In this document: positions 51,598 to 63,468 of the stretch, piece by piece | Layout: each line of letters starts with the position of its first letter | How positions within the stretch are numbered: position 1 is the first letter of the stretch | NCBI GenBank assembly: GCA_030737835.1 | Contig: CM060850.1 | Span: 2,631,788 to 2,695,787 of the forward strand | Source of the DNA: Acorus gramineus | Lineage: Eukaryota; Streptophyta; Magnoliopsida; Acorales; Acoraceae | DNA length: 64,000 nucleotides | Direction: 5' to 3' | Position numbers and translations under genes: made by a program | Notes under the pieces: generated by a model | The model's database searches: none | What the model was told of the DNA's origin: nothing | What the model saw: the letters and a program-made list of their open reading frames with translations, nothing else

Positions 51598-54500
51598 CTA
51601 ACCACTGTCCACCTCAGGCAACAAACTTTCTATGCATGAAGAGCCCTCTATGCATGATGGCTTTTCTACCTTCTCTTCTGCCAATTTCGCTTTTTCGAAG
51701 CTCTCCAAAACATCGGCATACATTTTCAAAGAGGCTTTGGAGAAATCAGTGAGTGATTCAAAGATGGAAGCCAAACCTGTCCGGAAGCCATTCAAGGTGA
51801 CCCTCTGAGTCTCCTGTACACAATCATTGTGTTTTGCCCTCTCCACATCCAGTTTTTTCCTGGATATTTCAACTAGTTCCTTTCTTCCAGCCAAAATCTC
51901 AACCTGTTGCCTGATATCCTGCTCGGATTTTGTTTCGGAGAGTTTGGAATCCAAAACCTTGTTTTCTGCTCTCTGGAATGCGTGGACCCTCTTGTCGAGT
52001 TCCCTTGCAAGGCCTTCAACCTTTCTCTTCTGTTGCTGTTCCTCTGATTGCTTAACCAATAATATCCTCACGTCTCTATCAAAACGTCTAATTGAAAAGG
52101 AGACAGCCTTATCAGGCAACTTCTTGAGTGAGTTTAACCAGTCATGACAGATCACAAGCACAGGTGGAGCACCAATTCTATATGTAGGCGCTGATGATCT
52201 GCCTCCTGAATAGAACTCTACTTCCGGCATAATAAACTTGTCAAGCCAACCTGCAAGAGCTTCAACATATGCTCTCTGTGCAACAATATAACTTGTGAAA
52301 TTGGTGCGCCAGTTTTGAAGCTCAACCTCCAGTTGAAGAGTGGCGATGCGGTGCATGTCGTTGCAGAACTTCCCGTAAGCTGAGCATGTGAGAGTCTTCA
52401 CTTCCAGCATTATCTGATTCTGGGATTCATGGGATTCTAGCATTATCTTCCATGTTCGCATTAGGCTGCACACAATGTGGAAAACGAGGGGCCAAGGTCA
52501 GGGGTTGCTTTAGTTTTTATACACCTCAAATGTGAAGTTCAACCTTCCAGACAATAGGAAGGGTATCTATCTGATTCCCCATGCCTTTTAATATCATCCT
52601 CATATAGATAATGTAGCAGGTCCACAGTCACAGCTACACACACTAGAGAATCCTTAGCACCTCTACAAGTGTTTTTAGTATATCAAGATGAAAGAGTGTT
52701 CAGTGTTGCTTACCCATGTAATAGCTCAATAAGCTGTGGTTGCAACTCTTCATCTCTCAATTTCTCTATTCTTTTTGATATAGTCTCGGCTGTCCGAATT
52801 GTCACCCATATCCTTGTATGTAGATCTTTCACAGCAGCCCTTGTTTTGTCGACAGATTGCGAATCGTCTCCCTTGACTTCGTGGCTCCTTAACTGTGAGC
52901 ATTTGCGCTCATAGATTCGCCTGGTATCATCTCCTACCTAAGAAAAGATTAAAATACTAAATCACACACAAGGTGAATATATCATATTTGAATTTTTAAG
53001 AACAATCTATGGCAGGGAGACGACAATTAGAAACTATATGTAAGTGATAAGAAATGCCGTTTGTTTGAAAACGTTTGAAAGAATACCTTCACTTCCTCAT
53101 ACAATTTCTTCTCCCATGCATATAGCCTTCCCAGCGTCTGGGAATGGCTCCCAGATTCCATCCCACCATAGTCCTCAAAGAGCTCGTTCTTGTATTCCGT
53201 CCAACTGGAATCCTTGGAGCTGGATGCAAGGGAGCTTTTATAGGATGATGACGATGACTGGGATGAGAAAGACCGATGCCATGTAATAGCATGGATTATC
53301 TTCGATGAATTATCTGCATTGACAGAGGAGGAATCAGGATTCAGGATTCATTTTCAAATGTGCACTTGTAAACTTCATTAACATGATAAGTTTAAGCATA
53401 TAAGAAGAACCAGAAGTTCATAGAAGTACAAGGTGAAAAGCACGTATTAGACTCTTAAGAAACATGCAAACAGCATTTGGATTGTGTGTGAAATAACTGC
53501 AGTCAATGATTTCATTCTGCATTTCTTGTTCCTGTAAAATATGATCACCACTGGCTTGTTATCTATATCAGACTATGTTTTTGAGCAAAAGAAAGCAAAA
53601 AAAATTTCAAATACACCATACAGTAAGTATTGGTATGAATACCACCTAACACTAGTCTGAGTCTCTACATTGAAAATTTTTACTTTTAACTATTCATAAA
53701 TCCTGAACATAAAAATAGTCTCATATACACAGTTTTCCTTCAGTGAGAAGTGATGAAGCCAAACTTAAAAAGGGACCATCATTAAAGCAACAGTCCATCC
53801 TAAGTACTGTAAAACCAAAAGAAATAAATAATAAATTAAACCTACCTGCAGAAGATAAGGTAAATAAAAGAGAGAGACAAGGATTCAGAATCACCACTTA
53901 TCCTCATTCAAGAACTCATCAATCAAAAGTTAAAAAGCAACAAATAAAGTGAAAGTGAAGAAACAGCCCCACCTTTTAGAGCCCCTCTTCCAATCAAGCT
54001 AATACAAAGTACAAAAACAATCATTCTTCTTTACAACAACAACAACAAAAACCCTAATCTTTAAAATCTTTTCACCAACACAAAGTATACAAAACCAAAA
54101 CATATAAGCCATAAAAAAAAAAAAACCATTTGAAGAAAATCAAACATACACACAAATCAAACAAACCCATTAAAAGAAGATAAAAAAAAGGGACCTTTGA
54201 TTTCATCAAAGCCTGACTGAAGATGGAACCGATTGGCCTCAAGCATCCTTGAAACCTCCTTCCCACAGTCATAAGCCCTAATGAAATGGTCCTCAACATC
54301 CTTCAAAGCCTCCAAAAGCTCCCTCTCCCTCTCCGGTTCATCCACAACCGTCAACCCCTTCTCCCCCTCTCCATCCCCTTCACCACAACCGTCCATCACC
54401 CTCACCAACTCATCCCCACCGTCCGTTCCCTCCTCCCCTTCTCCCTCCTCTTCAAGCTCAGGTATCCCCTCCTTCTCCCTCACCACCCTCATCACCTCCT

Positions 54501-54981
54501 CCTCCTCCTCCTCCTCTTCACCTCTGACCATCTCTTCCGCCCCCCTCACCCCCTCAAAGGGATTGAAAAAGTCCCACCCCGCGAAATCCCTCATCGGCGA
54601 AGGCGGCGTCGGTGGCATTCCCGTAAATACGTACCCTTTCAAAAGCTCCTCCCTTTCTTGCCCTTCCGGGGAGGCGGTGGTCGTTGTCGGAGAGGGTTTC
54701 GACGGCTCAGGCGGAGGTGGGTCTCCGTCTTCGACGGCGGAGGGCGGCGAAGACGGAGGGGGGAGGGAGAGGGGGAGGGAGGGGGAGGAGTGGCGGGTGA
54801 CGAAGAGGCGGAGGGAGTCGGCGACGGCGTGGAGGGAGAGGGTGTACTTGTTGTGGGCCTCCGCTAACGCGTAGCGGCGGTCGACGGCGGACTTGAGGAG
54901 CCTCTTCCGCTCGCGGAGGAGCTCCACCGCCTCGTCCTCGGCTCCGACGAGGTGCCGGGCGGAGGACGCGCAGGCGCCCAT
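51598..54981 (-). CDS. DUF630/DUF632 protein (NRG2-like, possibly membrane-anchored regulator)
   Basis: The four exons in gene order are 54981-54195, 53313-53087, 52937-52714 and 52465-51598. All are in frame, giving 701 aa. The N-terminus MGACASSARHLVGAEDEAVE is the DUF630 signature, with Gly2 and Cys4 fitting myristoylation and palmitoylation. Residues about 65-250 are low complexity: Ser/Pro runs, DFFNPFE, and an unbroken Glu run near 185. DUF632 then runs from EALKDVEDHFIRAYDCGKEV to about residue 600, with GRLYAWEKKLYEEVK and a helical, charged coiled-coil C-terminal part. In Arabidopsis, family member NRG2 acts in nitrate signalling. Others affect leaf shape in rice, so the role of this copy is open. 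The donor of intron 1 (AAAG|GTCCCT) is weak. An upstream in-frame ATG exists at 55257. Confidence 0.94.
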
Positions 54982-55190
54982 CTTGGGCCGTCCGATGATG
55001 GGTTTGGACGGCTGGGATTGTCTGCTGGAGTTGGCGCTCTTTTTTTTTCTTCGTACGACGATTTTTTGACCGTGTGAGAGAGAGTGTGTGAAACGGTGAA
55101 AAAATGGGGTCGCCTTTTTTTTGCTGGGGGGTGGGATGGGGTGAGAATAGGGGTGGGATGGGGTGAGAATATCGAAATGGTGGATGTGGG

Positions 55191-55200
55191 TTTTTATATT
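55191..55200 (-). promoter_or_regulatory. TATA-like box of the DUF630/632 gene
   Basis: AATATAAAAA on the minus strand, 210 bp upstream of the chosen ATG (54981). If used, transcription would start near 55165, downstream of the in-frame ATG at 55257, which supports the shorter protein. Confidence 0.4.
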
Positions 55201-55612
55201 GAAATTTTTAATTTTAAGTCCACGCAAACGTAACAATTTTGAGATCGATTCCTCCATTCTTCGTGTTTTTTTTAATCGTCTATTTGATTTTTAATCCCTC
55301 CGTCAAATGTCTATTCATACACCGTTAATTTGTAAAATGTGATTTTATTTTAAATCCCCGTAAATCATGCTATTTAGTAATCAGTTCCTGTAAAATATGA
55401 AGAAGGGAGAGACTAATCACTAAATAACATAATTTATCAGGATCTAAAAATAAATCACATTTCATAAATTAACGGTGTATAGACAGACGTTTGACGAAGG
55501 AATTAAAAACTAAATAGGTGGTTGAATATAGAGACTTGAAAAAAAATATGAAGAATTAAGGGATCGATTCTTAAATAAATATGTTTACAGAACTTAAAAA
55601 TAAAAATCCCTT
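55200..55612. mobile_element. foldback MITE upstream of the DUF630/632 gene
   Basis: The left half and the reversed right half match along about 200 bp: tttttaattttaagtc.., gagatcgattcctccattct, cgtctatttgatttttaatc, tacaccgttaatttgtaaaa and gctatttagtaatcagt each have an inverted partner between 55400 and 55612. About 413 bp in total, non-coding, turn near 55400. Confidence 0.75.
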
Positions 55613-57323
55613 CTATATTTTGTCCACGTGCATATTTTATTTACGTTCATACACTTTAATAAGTTAATATCCCTTCATATTCATTTAATTTATTCTGCGT
55701 ACCAGATTTATAAAAATATTTTTTTGAGTTAAATGAATGACATTTTGGGATCTGATATACTCAGGGGCAACTCTTTAAAAATATTTTTTTTATAGGAATA
55801 AAGGGTAAAATAACATATTTAATATATTTTATCTATTTGTTTATTTATTTGTAAAGGATTGCTGAGATTCCATAGATGATGAAGTTGATGATTAATCTCT
55901 GGCATATGTATAATGATGAAGAGAATAAAATATCACGTAAAACACAAAATTAACAAGAAAATGATTCCCTATATCAAGTTAGCAAAACCCAAAATTAAAA
56001 AGTTTTTTAATTTAACACTTAACAAAAAAGAGATTAAATAAATATAATACAATTAATTAAAATTATAAAAATGACTATAAATTTTGATCGGGGGCACTAT
56101 CTCAAACCCCCACAAGATATCAGTATATTACATGTTCTCTTAGGGCCAGGTGATCCTAGGCTTTCGTGAACTAAAGCTTCATATTAGAATGCAAGATATC
56201 TCAGAAGAGATGATATATATTTTTAGCTATTTACGTTTTTTTTATTTAAATAATATTATTCATATATCAATTTTTTTAAAAAAAAAAAAAACCATTGATT
56301 GTATTCATCATTGTTTATATTCAATAAAAATAATAACATTAAAATGAGAAAATACATGCGTTAAAAAATAATAATCTAAATAAAATATTGTTACATCTAT
56401 CTATATGCTAATTGGAAGTGTTTAAATTTTTTAACTTTGTTTCTTTGTAACACTTTCATTTTCGAATTTATCCTTAATTTTTTATAATCATTATTTTTCA
56501 ATTTAAGGTGAGAATGAAAAAAAAAAATGGATAGTGTGATATATTCATCAAACTTTTCTTTTTAATATAAATGAATGGTGGTGATGGTGTCATATCATTT
56601 TTTTTTTGTTATTGTTATTTTTTTATTATATTTAGATTAAAATAATCATGAAATATATACGATGAATAGCTAATTTCGAGTCATATGAGTTTTAATGTTT
56701 GATCTCATTTTTCATCGTAAAATAGTCAATTTTTGAAAAAATCTATTTCACAGTCATAAATATATATTAAAAAGCTCTTTCCAACGAGTTATTGATCACT
56801 CCAATCAGAGTTATACTTAAAAATTTTTAAAAAATTAAAGAATTTCGGGTATAATTTAATTCTTGATTTTTTTGTATCTATATATAAATTGAATAATATT
56901 ATCAATATCTACCAAATCTTAATGGTTATTTTTACAAATATACCCTTAAAAAGCACATTTTAGCAAAATATACTTGATGATTTGTTATTTCCAATAATAT
57001 CGTTCAAAAGGGTTTAAATTGTGTGTAAACATCATTTTTTTATCTATATATTCAAACAAATATTATTGGTTTCAGAGTTTTAAATGAGATATTTTTATAA
57101 TATAAGGTTAGTTAAGGGGTGTGTATATATATATATAAGAATTCATTTTGTGTTGCAACCCTTTATGTGTAATTTCATAATAAATTTACAATTCATTTAA
57201 TTATTATATTAAAAAAATTTATTATATCGTTTGTGTATATATGACATGGTATATGATATCATATATAAATGGATTTTAAAAATTTAGAATATTGGTCGTA
57301 CAACTTTTTTTTTTTTTTTTTTT
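55613..57323. other. AT-rich intergenic stretch, nothing recognised
   Basis: Very AT-rich with no conserved frame. Ends of any older elements cannot be defined. Confidence 0.55.
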
Positions 57324-57908
57324 GAAGACTTTTTATCTATTTGGAAGAAAGTACTTCAATTCTTCTTTACTTAATCATTTTCAATATTTTTTATGTTTCT
57401 GATTTTATTTTATTTTTTTGAAAATATAGGCATTATATAACTTAGTAAGTGTTACATAAGTCTAAAGCTTACCAACAAGTTGGCAAGAACAAGTAGAAGA
57501 GAGTGAAAAATTACAAAAAGATGGGGAGAACGCCGATCCGAGCGGGACTCAAATACTCACGAGTCATGAGAATATGCATTCCACATAGAACCCGAACCAA
57601 TTCGTGCTCCCCTCCCATGAGGATATGCGTTTCTGATTTTTTTTTAGGGTAATATTTTATGTTTATGTTGATAGAATAAAAATGGGTTAAAATGAAAACA
57701 GTAAATAAATAAATTAAATAATTGTTATATATAAAAAAAAAATTGGAAGACTTTAATCTATTTGGAAGAATGCACTTCAATTATTATTTACGTAATCATT
57801 TTCAATATTCAATATTTTATGTTTCTGGTTTTTTTTTTCTAGGGTAATATTTCATGTTTCTGTTGATGGAATAAAAATAGGTTAATAAAAACAGTAAATA
57901 AATAAATT
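57324..57908. repeat. interleaved direct duplications
   Basis: Block 57324-57405 (gaagactttttatctatttg, ttaatcattttcaatatttt) recurs at 57747-57829. Block 57644-57717 (tagggtaatattttatgttt, acagtaaataaataaatt) recurs at 57841-57908. The pattern fits duplication followed by insertion of about 0.2 kb (57410-57640) holding a less AT-rich segment. Confidence 0.65.
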
Positions 57909-58145
57909 CACTTGTTTTTTATATATACTTATGAATGGGTGTTTTTATTACTTTATATTACTTTATACTGACTGTCAAGGCCAACGCCGGAGACTGTATA
58001 TAGGTGACAAATGCGAGTGGGTAAAATAATTTATTTCTGTCGACGTCGTTGGATTCGGTGCTCTGTCTCTCTCTCTCTCTCTCTGGACTGTGGTTTTCTG
58101 TGTGTTGAAACTTGTGCCCTCTTTTTAGGGTTTGATGAAAAGTCC

Positions 58146-58245
58146 ATGAAGAGAGGTTTTGGTGGAGTTTTTTTAATTCTTAATTTTTTGTTAATGTGGG
58201 GTTTTGTGTGTTTGGGTGAGGGGTGTGTGTTATTGGCAATGAAAG
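58146..58245 (+). CDS. possible first exon of an ERECTA-like receptor kinase (signal peptide)
   Basis: ATG 58146 gives MKRGFGGVFLILNFLLMWGF then VCLGEGCVLLAMK. That is a basic start, a long hydrophobic core and a small-residue end, i.e. a secretion signal, followed by GEG..LLAMKG, which resembles EGKALMAIKG at the mature N-terminus of ERECTA-like LRR kinases. A possible donor AAAG|GTTATA at 58246 leaves phase 1. A TATATA box (57996) and a CT-rich leader (58062-58083) precede it. No second exon was found in the remaining 5.7 kb, which is full of transposons, so it may be a broken gene, have a very long intron, or be chance. Confidence 0.3.
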
Positions 58246-58261
58246 GTTATAATTAAAGAAA

Positions 58262-58770
58262 GGGAAAAATCCATATAACCCCCTTGTAAACTGACTTAAA
58301 TACATATAACCCTATGATGTTTCTTAAAATCCATATAACCCCCTAAAAGCACCTAATCCAAATAACCTTCTAAATAAAAATTAGGTTACTAGATGATGAA
58401 TATTTTGTGAATATTATGTTTGGTTAACCCTAGTAGAAAACATAGTATACTAAAAAAAAAACCCTACAATTTGTTAAAAATGTAAAAAATCTTCTATAAA
58501 TGACGATTTTACCCCTTCAGATAGGGTTTTATAATATATCCAGAGATGATAAAAATTATCATTTTTAAAAGATTTTTTCATTTTTAACACATTATAGTAG
58601 TTTTTTAATATATTGTGTTTTCGATCAAGACTAGTTAAATAAAATATTGATAAAATATTTATTATTTATTAACAAAAATTTTATTTAAAAGATTATTTAG
58701 ATTTATTAAATATTTTTAGATAATTATATAGATTTTAATCAAATTTATAGGGATTGCGTAGATTTTTCCC
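58262..58770. mobile_element. MITE family A, reference copy (Mutator-type)
   Basis: Terminal inverted repeats GGGAAAAATCCATATAACCC and, reversed, GGGAAAAATCTACGCAATCCC. The 9-bp flanks TTAAAGAAA (58253-58261) and TTAAATAAA (58771-58779) form a Mutator-type target duplication with one difference. 509 bp, non-coding. It defines the family also seen at 1870 and 19126. Confidence 0.75.
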
Positions 58771-58779
58771 TTAAATAAA

Positions 58780-59541
58780 AAAGTACAGTAGAAAGAGTAC
58801 AGCCGAATAAAATGTTAATTAAAGAGAGTTTAAAAAAGCCCTCGTGAGACGTGACAGACTCCGGATTTTCGTCAATCGTCAGCTATCTTTCTTGTTGGAA
58901 GGCAATGCTACATCAGTCTTCAATGATGGTTTAATAAATGTTTAAAACCATACCTAAATCTTTATTGTCTCTTATCAGTATTGATTAAGAATAATGATGT
59001 TTAACATTGATTAGTATCACATTTGTTGGTTTAAAAAAATTAATTTTTTCAAGTCGAAAGAAATTCATTCTTTAATATGATTAGAGTTTGCTGTATCTCT
59101 TAAAATGAATTTTGATTAAATATGATGTATATAAAGATTAAATAAAATAAATTAGTTGCTTTTAAAACGTGAACTACTAGAGCGGTGTTTTCGCAAGGTG
59201 GTGAACTCATAAATATAAAAAATGTGTTTGTTTGTGCATTTTCGTGTCTATCGGCTGCCACCAACTCCACCGCAACCAAAACACTAGGCCAAGCCCTTAG
59301 ATTTCATGTATGTTTAAAATCATATTTATGGTCCTATGGTCGAATGCGTTTATACTCGTATATGTGATCCATTGTTTATATATGAATATTTGTTTTTTTA
59401 AAAAAGCTCATTTGATTCGTGTTATTTCATTGGTTGTGATTTCATCACAAAATTGTCAAAAAATGTGAAAAATTATGTCATTATTATTATTAGTAGAAGG
59501 GATCAACTAGATTTATTATTTAATAAATTGCTCTTATTAAT
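58780..59541. other. intergenic, nothing recognised
   Basis: No conserved frame or bounded element was seen between the Mutator-type MITE and the hAT element. Confidence 0.5.
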
Positions 59542-59549
59542 AGTATTAT

Positions 59550-60690
59550 CAGGGGCGGACCTTGGGGGGCAAGCTGCCCCCCCACCCAAAGATTTTGAAA
59601 AAAATAATTAGTGGCCCATACATAAATCATAATGCATTCCATATAATTCTCAATAATTAATGCCCAGCCCATTTAGCCCAACAAAGAGTCGTTGATAAAT
59701 TGTGTGGCACAAGCCACCAAGTGAGACCCGTTGAAATAAAATAAAAAAAATCCTAATAACAATACCTCTTCTGTTGTGAATATGGTGGATAACCATCACT
59801 TCTCTAACCCATAACCTCCCCCACTCTTCTACTCCATAACCCCCTCTTCAACCCCACTTCCCATATTATATACAGCCGAAAAAAATCAAAATTGGTGTGC
59901 CCGTCGTGACGTCTCGAACCCCGTATCTTTACTACTCTGCGATCTTCTTGTTGTATGTTTAATATTTTTTTTAGATGAAACATATTTTGAATACTTAGTT
60001 TTGATTTATTTTTATTTTTTTGTATTTGATTTGTGTTTATTTTTTGTTGGTGAATTTGACTTATTTTTGTTGATTGGATTATGAGATTTGAAAATATTAA
60101 GTTCATCTTCAATTCTTCAAATTTTTGTATGAGTAATATTTAATTAATATTTTTTTTCAGCTCCAATTTTAGTCCTATATGCGTAGATATAAAATCACCA
60201 GAGCATATATTCACATTAATGAAGTACATGCTTGATAAAATATTTTTGTTAAAATTTATTTATTTTATTTTATTTGGATAGAGTTATTTTTTTTATTTTG
60301 CTGGTTTTCAATTGAAATTTCAGATCAATCATAAGTGAGTTTTAAATGATTGACTCATTCTTTAAAGGAAATTACTCCAGCCAGATAACCGATTCACTTC
60401 CTTCTTCTCATATTAATCCACCTCCAGTTATTGAAAGTCCTTCACCTAAACGTCCAAGAACGGAAGATGTCACAGGTACTCCTCTTCCTATTTCTTATTT
60501 AATTTTGTGACTATTATAAAAAATATCTAAGAGATCTTCATTGGTGCATTGACTTATTAATGAATTACTTGAATTTTGATATTTTTGTTTTAAATTATCA
60601 TTTTTATATTTATATTTTGTTACAATTTTTTTATTTCAAGTATATTGTTTGGTCCCCGGCTCCCCATTCTAAATCCTGGGTCCACCCCTG
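59550..60690 (+). mobile_element. non-autonomous hAT element with a transposase N-terminal exon
   Basis: Inverted ends CAGGGGCGGACCTTGGGGG and, reversed, CAGGGGTGGACCCAGGATT. The 8-bp flanks AGTATTAT (59542-59549) and AGTATCAT (60691-60698) are a hAT target duplication with one difference. An intact exon at 60346-60475 begins MIDSFFKGNYSSQITDSLPS and runs to SPSPKRPRTEDVTG before a GT donor, matching the N-terminal leader of ZMYM-type hAT transposases. The zinc-finger, catalytic and dimerisation regions are missing, so this is an internal-deletion derivative of 1141 bp. Confidence 0.8.
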
Positions 60691-60904
60691 AGTATCATTA
60701 GAATACTGGTAATAATAATAATATTGTTTTTTATTACTAATACTGTTAGTGCTTAATAATTTTATTATAATATTCATTAGTAGTAACATTAATATATATT
60801 AATAACGAGTAATATTATAGTTAATAATACTTGCTTTTTACTAAATAATCAATATATTATTAATACTTTTTTAAAAAATATATTAATAATATTTTACTAT
60901 TACT

Positions 60905-61290
60905 AATCATACCCTCCTTGTTTGATTCAATGATGAGTTATTTTAAGGTTTCCGACTGTTCTAGTATAAATAAAAATTATTTATTTTTTTATTTAGTTGT
61001 GTTTCAAATTATTCTTTTTGGGAAAATGTAACAATAAAAATTTTTGTTGTTTAGATAAAATATAAATAATATGTGGATAAGAATTTATAAAATGTAAAAA
61101 AATAATGATAGTTGATTTGTAAGAGATGATGACAGTTGATTTGATAGTTAACCTGCATTTTCTGTTAGTTAAAAAACCTGGAAAAATTAATTTCAAGAGT
61201 TGACTGGAATCCAGATACCATTTTATACTAATTAATTCTAGCGTATGAATTTTCATTTATTCCGGGCATCCAAACATCCATAATGAGACT
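60905..61290. mobile_element. MITE family B, copy 3
   Basis: Shares with 23586-23990 ttgtgtttcaaattattctt, ataagaatttataaaatgta, gatgatgacagttgatttga and gactggaatccagatacca. The right end is near GCATCCAAACATCC. Confidence 0.55.
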
Positions 61291-61689
61291 ATTTCGACTA
61301 ATTTCAGCTTATTATGGGCCTATTCTCGAACCATGGGCTTTAAATGTTTTCAAATAATTCAAAAAAAAATATTTTAATTGAAAAGTTTGTTTCAATTTTT
61401 TAAACCAAAGGTGGTTATTTTCGAAAAAGAGCTTCTTGATAATCAAATTTATTAAACTATTCTATACAAAATTATATTTATCAAACGAGTTTTCAAAATG
61501 ACATCCAGTGTTTATGTGTGTATGAGATAAGTATCGTTTTCAACAAGGAGTTTCCATGTGTGTTTTGGGGTGAGCTCATCAAATTGTGGTGATAATAACC
61601 ACACCCGTTTAACCCACTTATCTTCTAATCCCACCATTTTTTTTTTTGGAGGGTCTATACATTTTCACAACTTTTTAGTTTAAATATAT

Positions 61690-62155
61690 AATGAGAGAGA
61701 CTTAAGCTTCAATTTGAATACAGAATGAGACTTATTCTTGAGTAAATAGTTATTTTGGTATAAGTGAGTATAATTAAGGATAAAGTGATTTTGTGTTTAG
61801 TTGTGTTTTGAATTATTTTCGTTGGGAAACGTAATAATAAAATTTTTGTTGTTTGAATAAAATGTAAATAAAGTGTGGATCATGATTTATAAAAGATGAA
61901 AAATGATGATAGTTGATTTGCCAGGTGATTATAAGAGATGAAAAAATTAAATACAGTGGGTCCTACATATGCTGTTGCCCGGTATAAGTTGGTATAAGTC
62001 CCATTCAAGCTTGATCCGAGAATAGCTATGCAAGCTTATACCAGATTATTTGAGCATAACTTATACACGGGTATTCTGTCCTCCCAAACATGCTAATAAG
62101 TTTATTCCACTTTATACTCCAATCTATCCAGGGATACTCCACTTCCAAACATAGG
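61690..62155. mobile_element. MITE family B, copy 4
   Basis: Contains gtgttttgaattattttcgt, gaaacgtaataataaaattt and tttgttgtttgaataaaatg, and ends CCAAACATAGGCTA, the complement of the family's left end. AT-rich, non-coding. Confidence 0.55.
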
Positions 62156-62156
62156 C

Positions 62157-62342
62157 TAAGAATGTGTTTGGTTGCGCGATTACGAAACTAATTCTATAGA
62201 AGCTCACCCTTCAAAGCTTCTAGACACTATTTATCTAAAACCTATTTGTAGGAAGCTGCTATAATAAAAATATTTAATTGTACTATTATAAAAATAGCTT
62301 TCTACCAATACAAAACCTACCTGCAACTAAACATTGTCTTAA
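62157..62342. mobile_element. Tourist/hAT-like small MITE
   Basis: The left end gaatgtgtttggttgcgcga and the reversed right end gacaatgtttagttgcaggt pair. About 185 bp, directly beside family B copy 4. Confidence 0.5.
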
Positions 62343-62835
62343 AAGATAAATTAAAAATACAATGGAATATATTTATTTTATTTTATTTTCTTAGCATGCA
62401 CTTTTCAGATACTCTCAAAATTGGAGTATGAAACTCTGAATACATCCCCATAGAGGTTGGCAAAGGTTATTGGGGGTGAAACGCACCCACCTACCCCCTT
62501 TTGGTTTACTTTTCTCAACTTGGAACATAATCTAATGATGGATGTGAATGATGTGCTCATCCGCACTTGGCTTTTCGTACTGTTGTTATGAGTGCAAAAT
62601 TGGGTGTACAGTATGACGAGGTTTGGGTTCATCTTGGCCGTCCAATAATTGCCCGATGAGACCCGTCCAGCTTTCATGTTTGATGTTATTGATGGCTTGT
62701 GGTATTCTCTCGGTATGGGTTTTTGCTTTATTTTCTGACTGAATAGCAATTCTTGGAATAGATGATAGAACCTGCCAAAAGAGAGCCGGCATTCGTAAAC
62801 TGTGAACTGTGATGAATAAATACATCACACATAGC

Positions 62836-63460
62836 CAGCGGCGGAGCCACCTTGGATTTGCCTACCGTCTTATTTTCAGTTCAAATTCTAGCACGTTTTA
62901 ATTTTTTTTTAAAAATAATATACTTCATCTAATAAGGTATACGTTTTTATAAAAAAAATAAAATATATATTTTAATAAATTGCATGGATATATTTATAGA
63001 AAATGTAAAATTTTTTTATTGAAGCATACCTCATTAATATGAGTATACGCGTCGTTAATTTTCTATCGATGCATATGAGACTAGAATTGAGGTTGCAAAA
63101 AAATTGGGTGTAACAACACTCTTTTAATTAGGCCCATAAGTCATGGGTCCATCTACATATGAAATTCCGAAACAACAACAATTCACCACTAAAAAAAAAA
63201 AAAACATTATATTTATGTTTTAACATATATTTTTTGTGAATCATTGATTTGAATTTGATATATCACTTTAAAAAATGATAATTATTTTTTAGAATTATTC
63301 AATGATATGTTTTATGTGAATGTCTTTATTTCATTTTATACTTATTTTTATATATATGCTATTGAAATTAAAAAAAAAAAATATAATGATATAACTTAAG
63401 AAAATATTTACATAAGTCACATTTGACAACCCCCTTATAAAAGTTCTGACTCCACCACTA
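62836..63460. mobile_element. hAT MITE with 8-bp target duplication
   Basis: Ends CAGCGGCGGAGCCAC and, reversed, TAGTGGTGGAGTCAG. Flanks CACATAGC (62828-62835) and CTCATAGC (63461-63468) differ at one base. 625 bp, AT-rich, no transposase frame. The ends resemble those of the hAT element at 59550 only partly. Confidence 0.7.
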
Positions 63461-63468
63461 CTCATAGC

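Noticed and set aside
54281-54874. Two plus-strand frames of about 195 codons opposite the DUF630/632 exon 1
   Set aside because: Ser/Pro- or Arg-rich mirror images of the Glu/Ser-rich minus-strand exon. No independent support.
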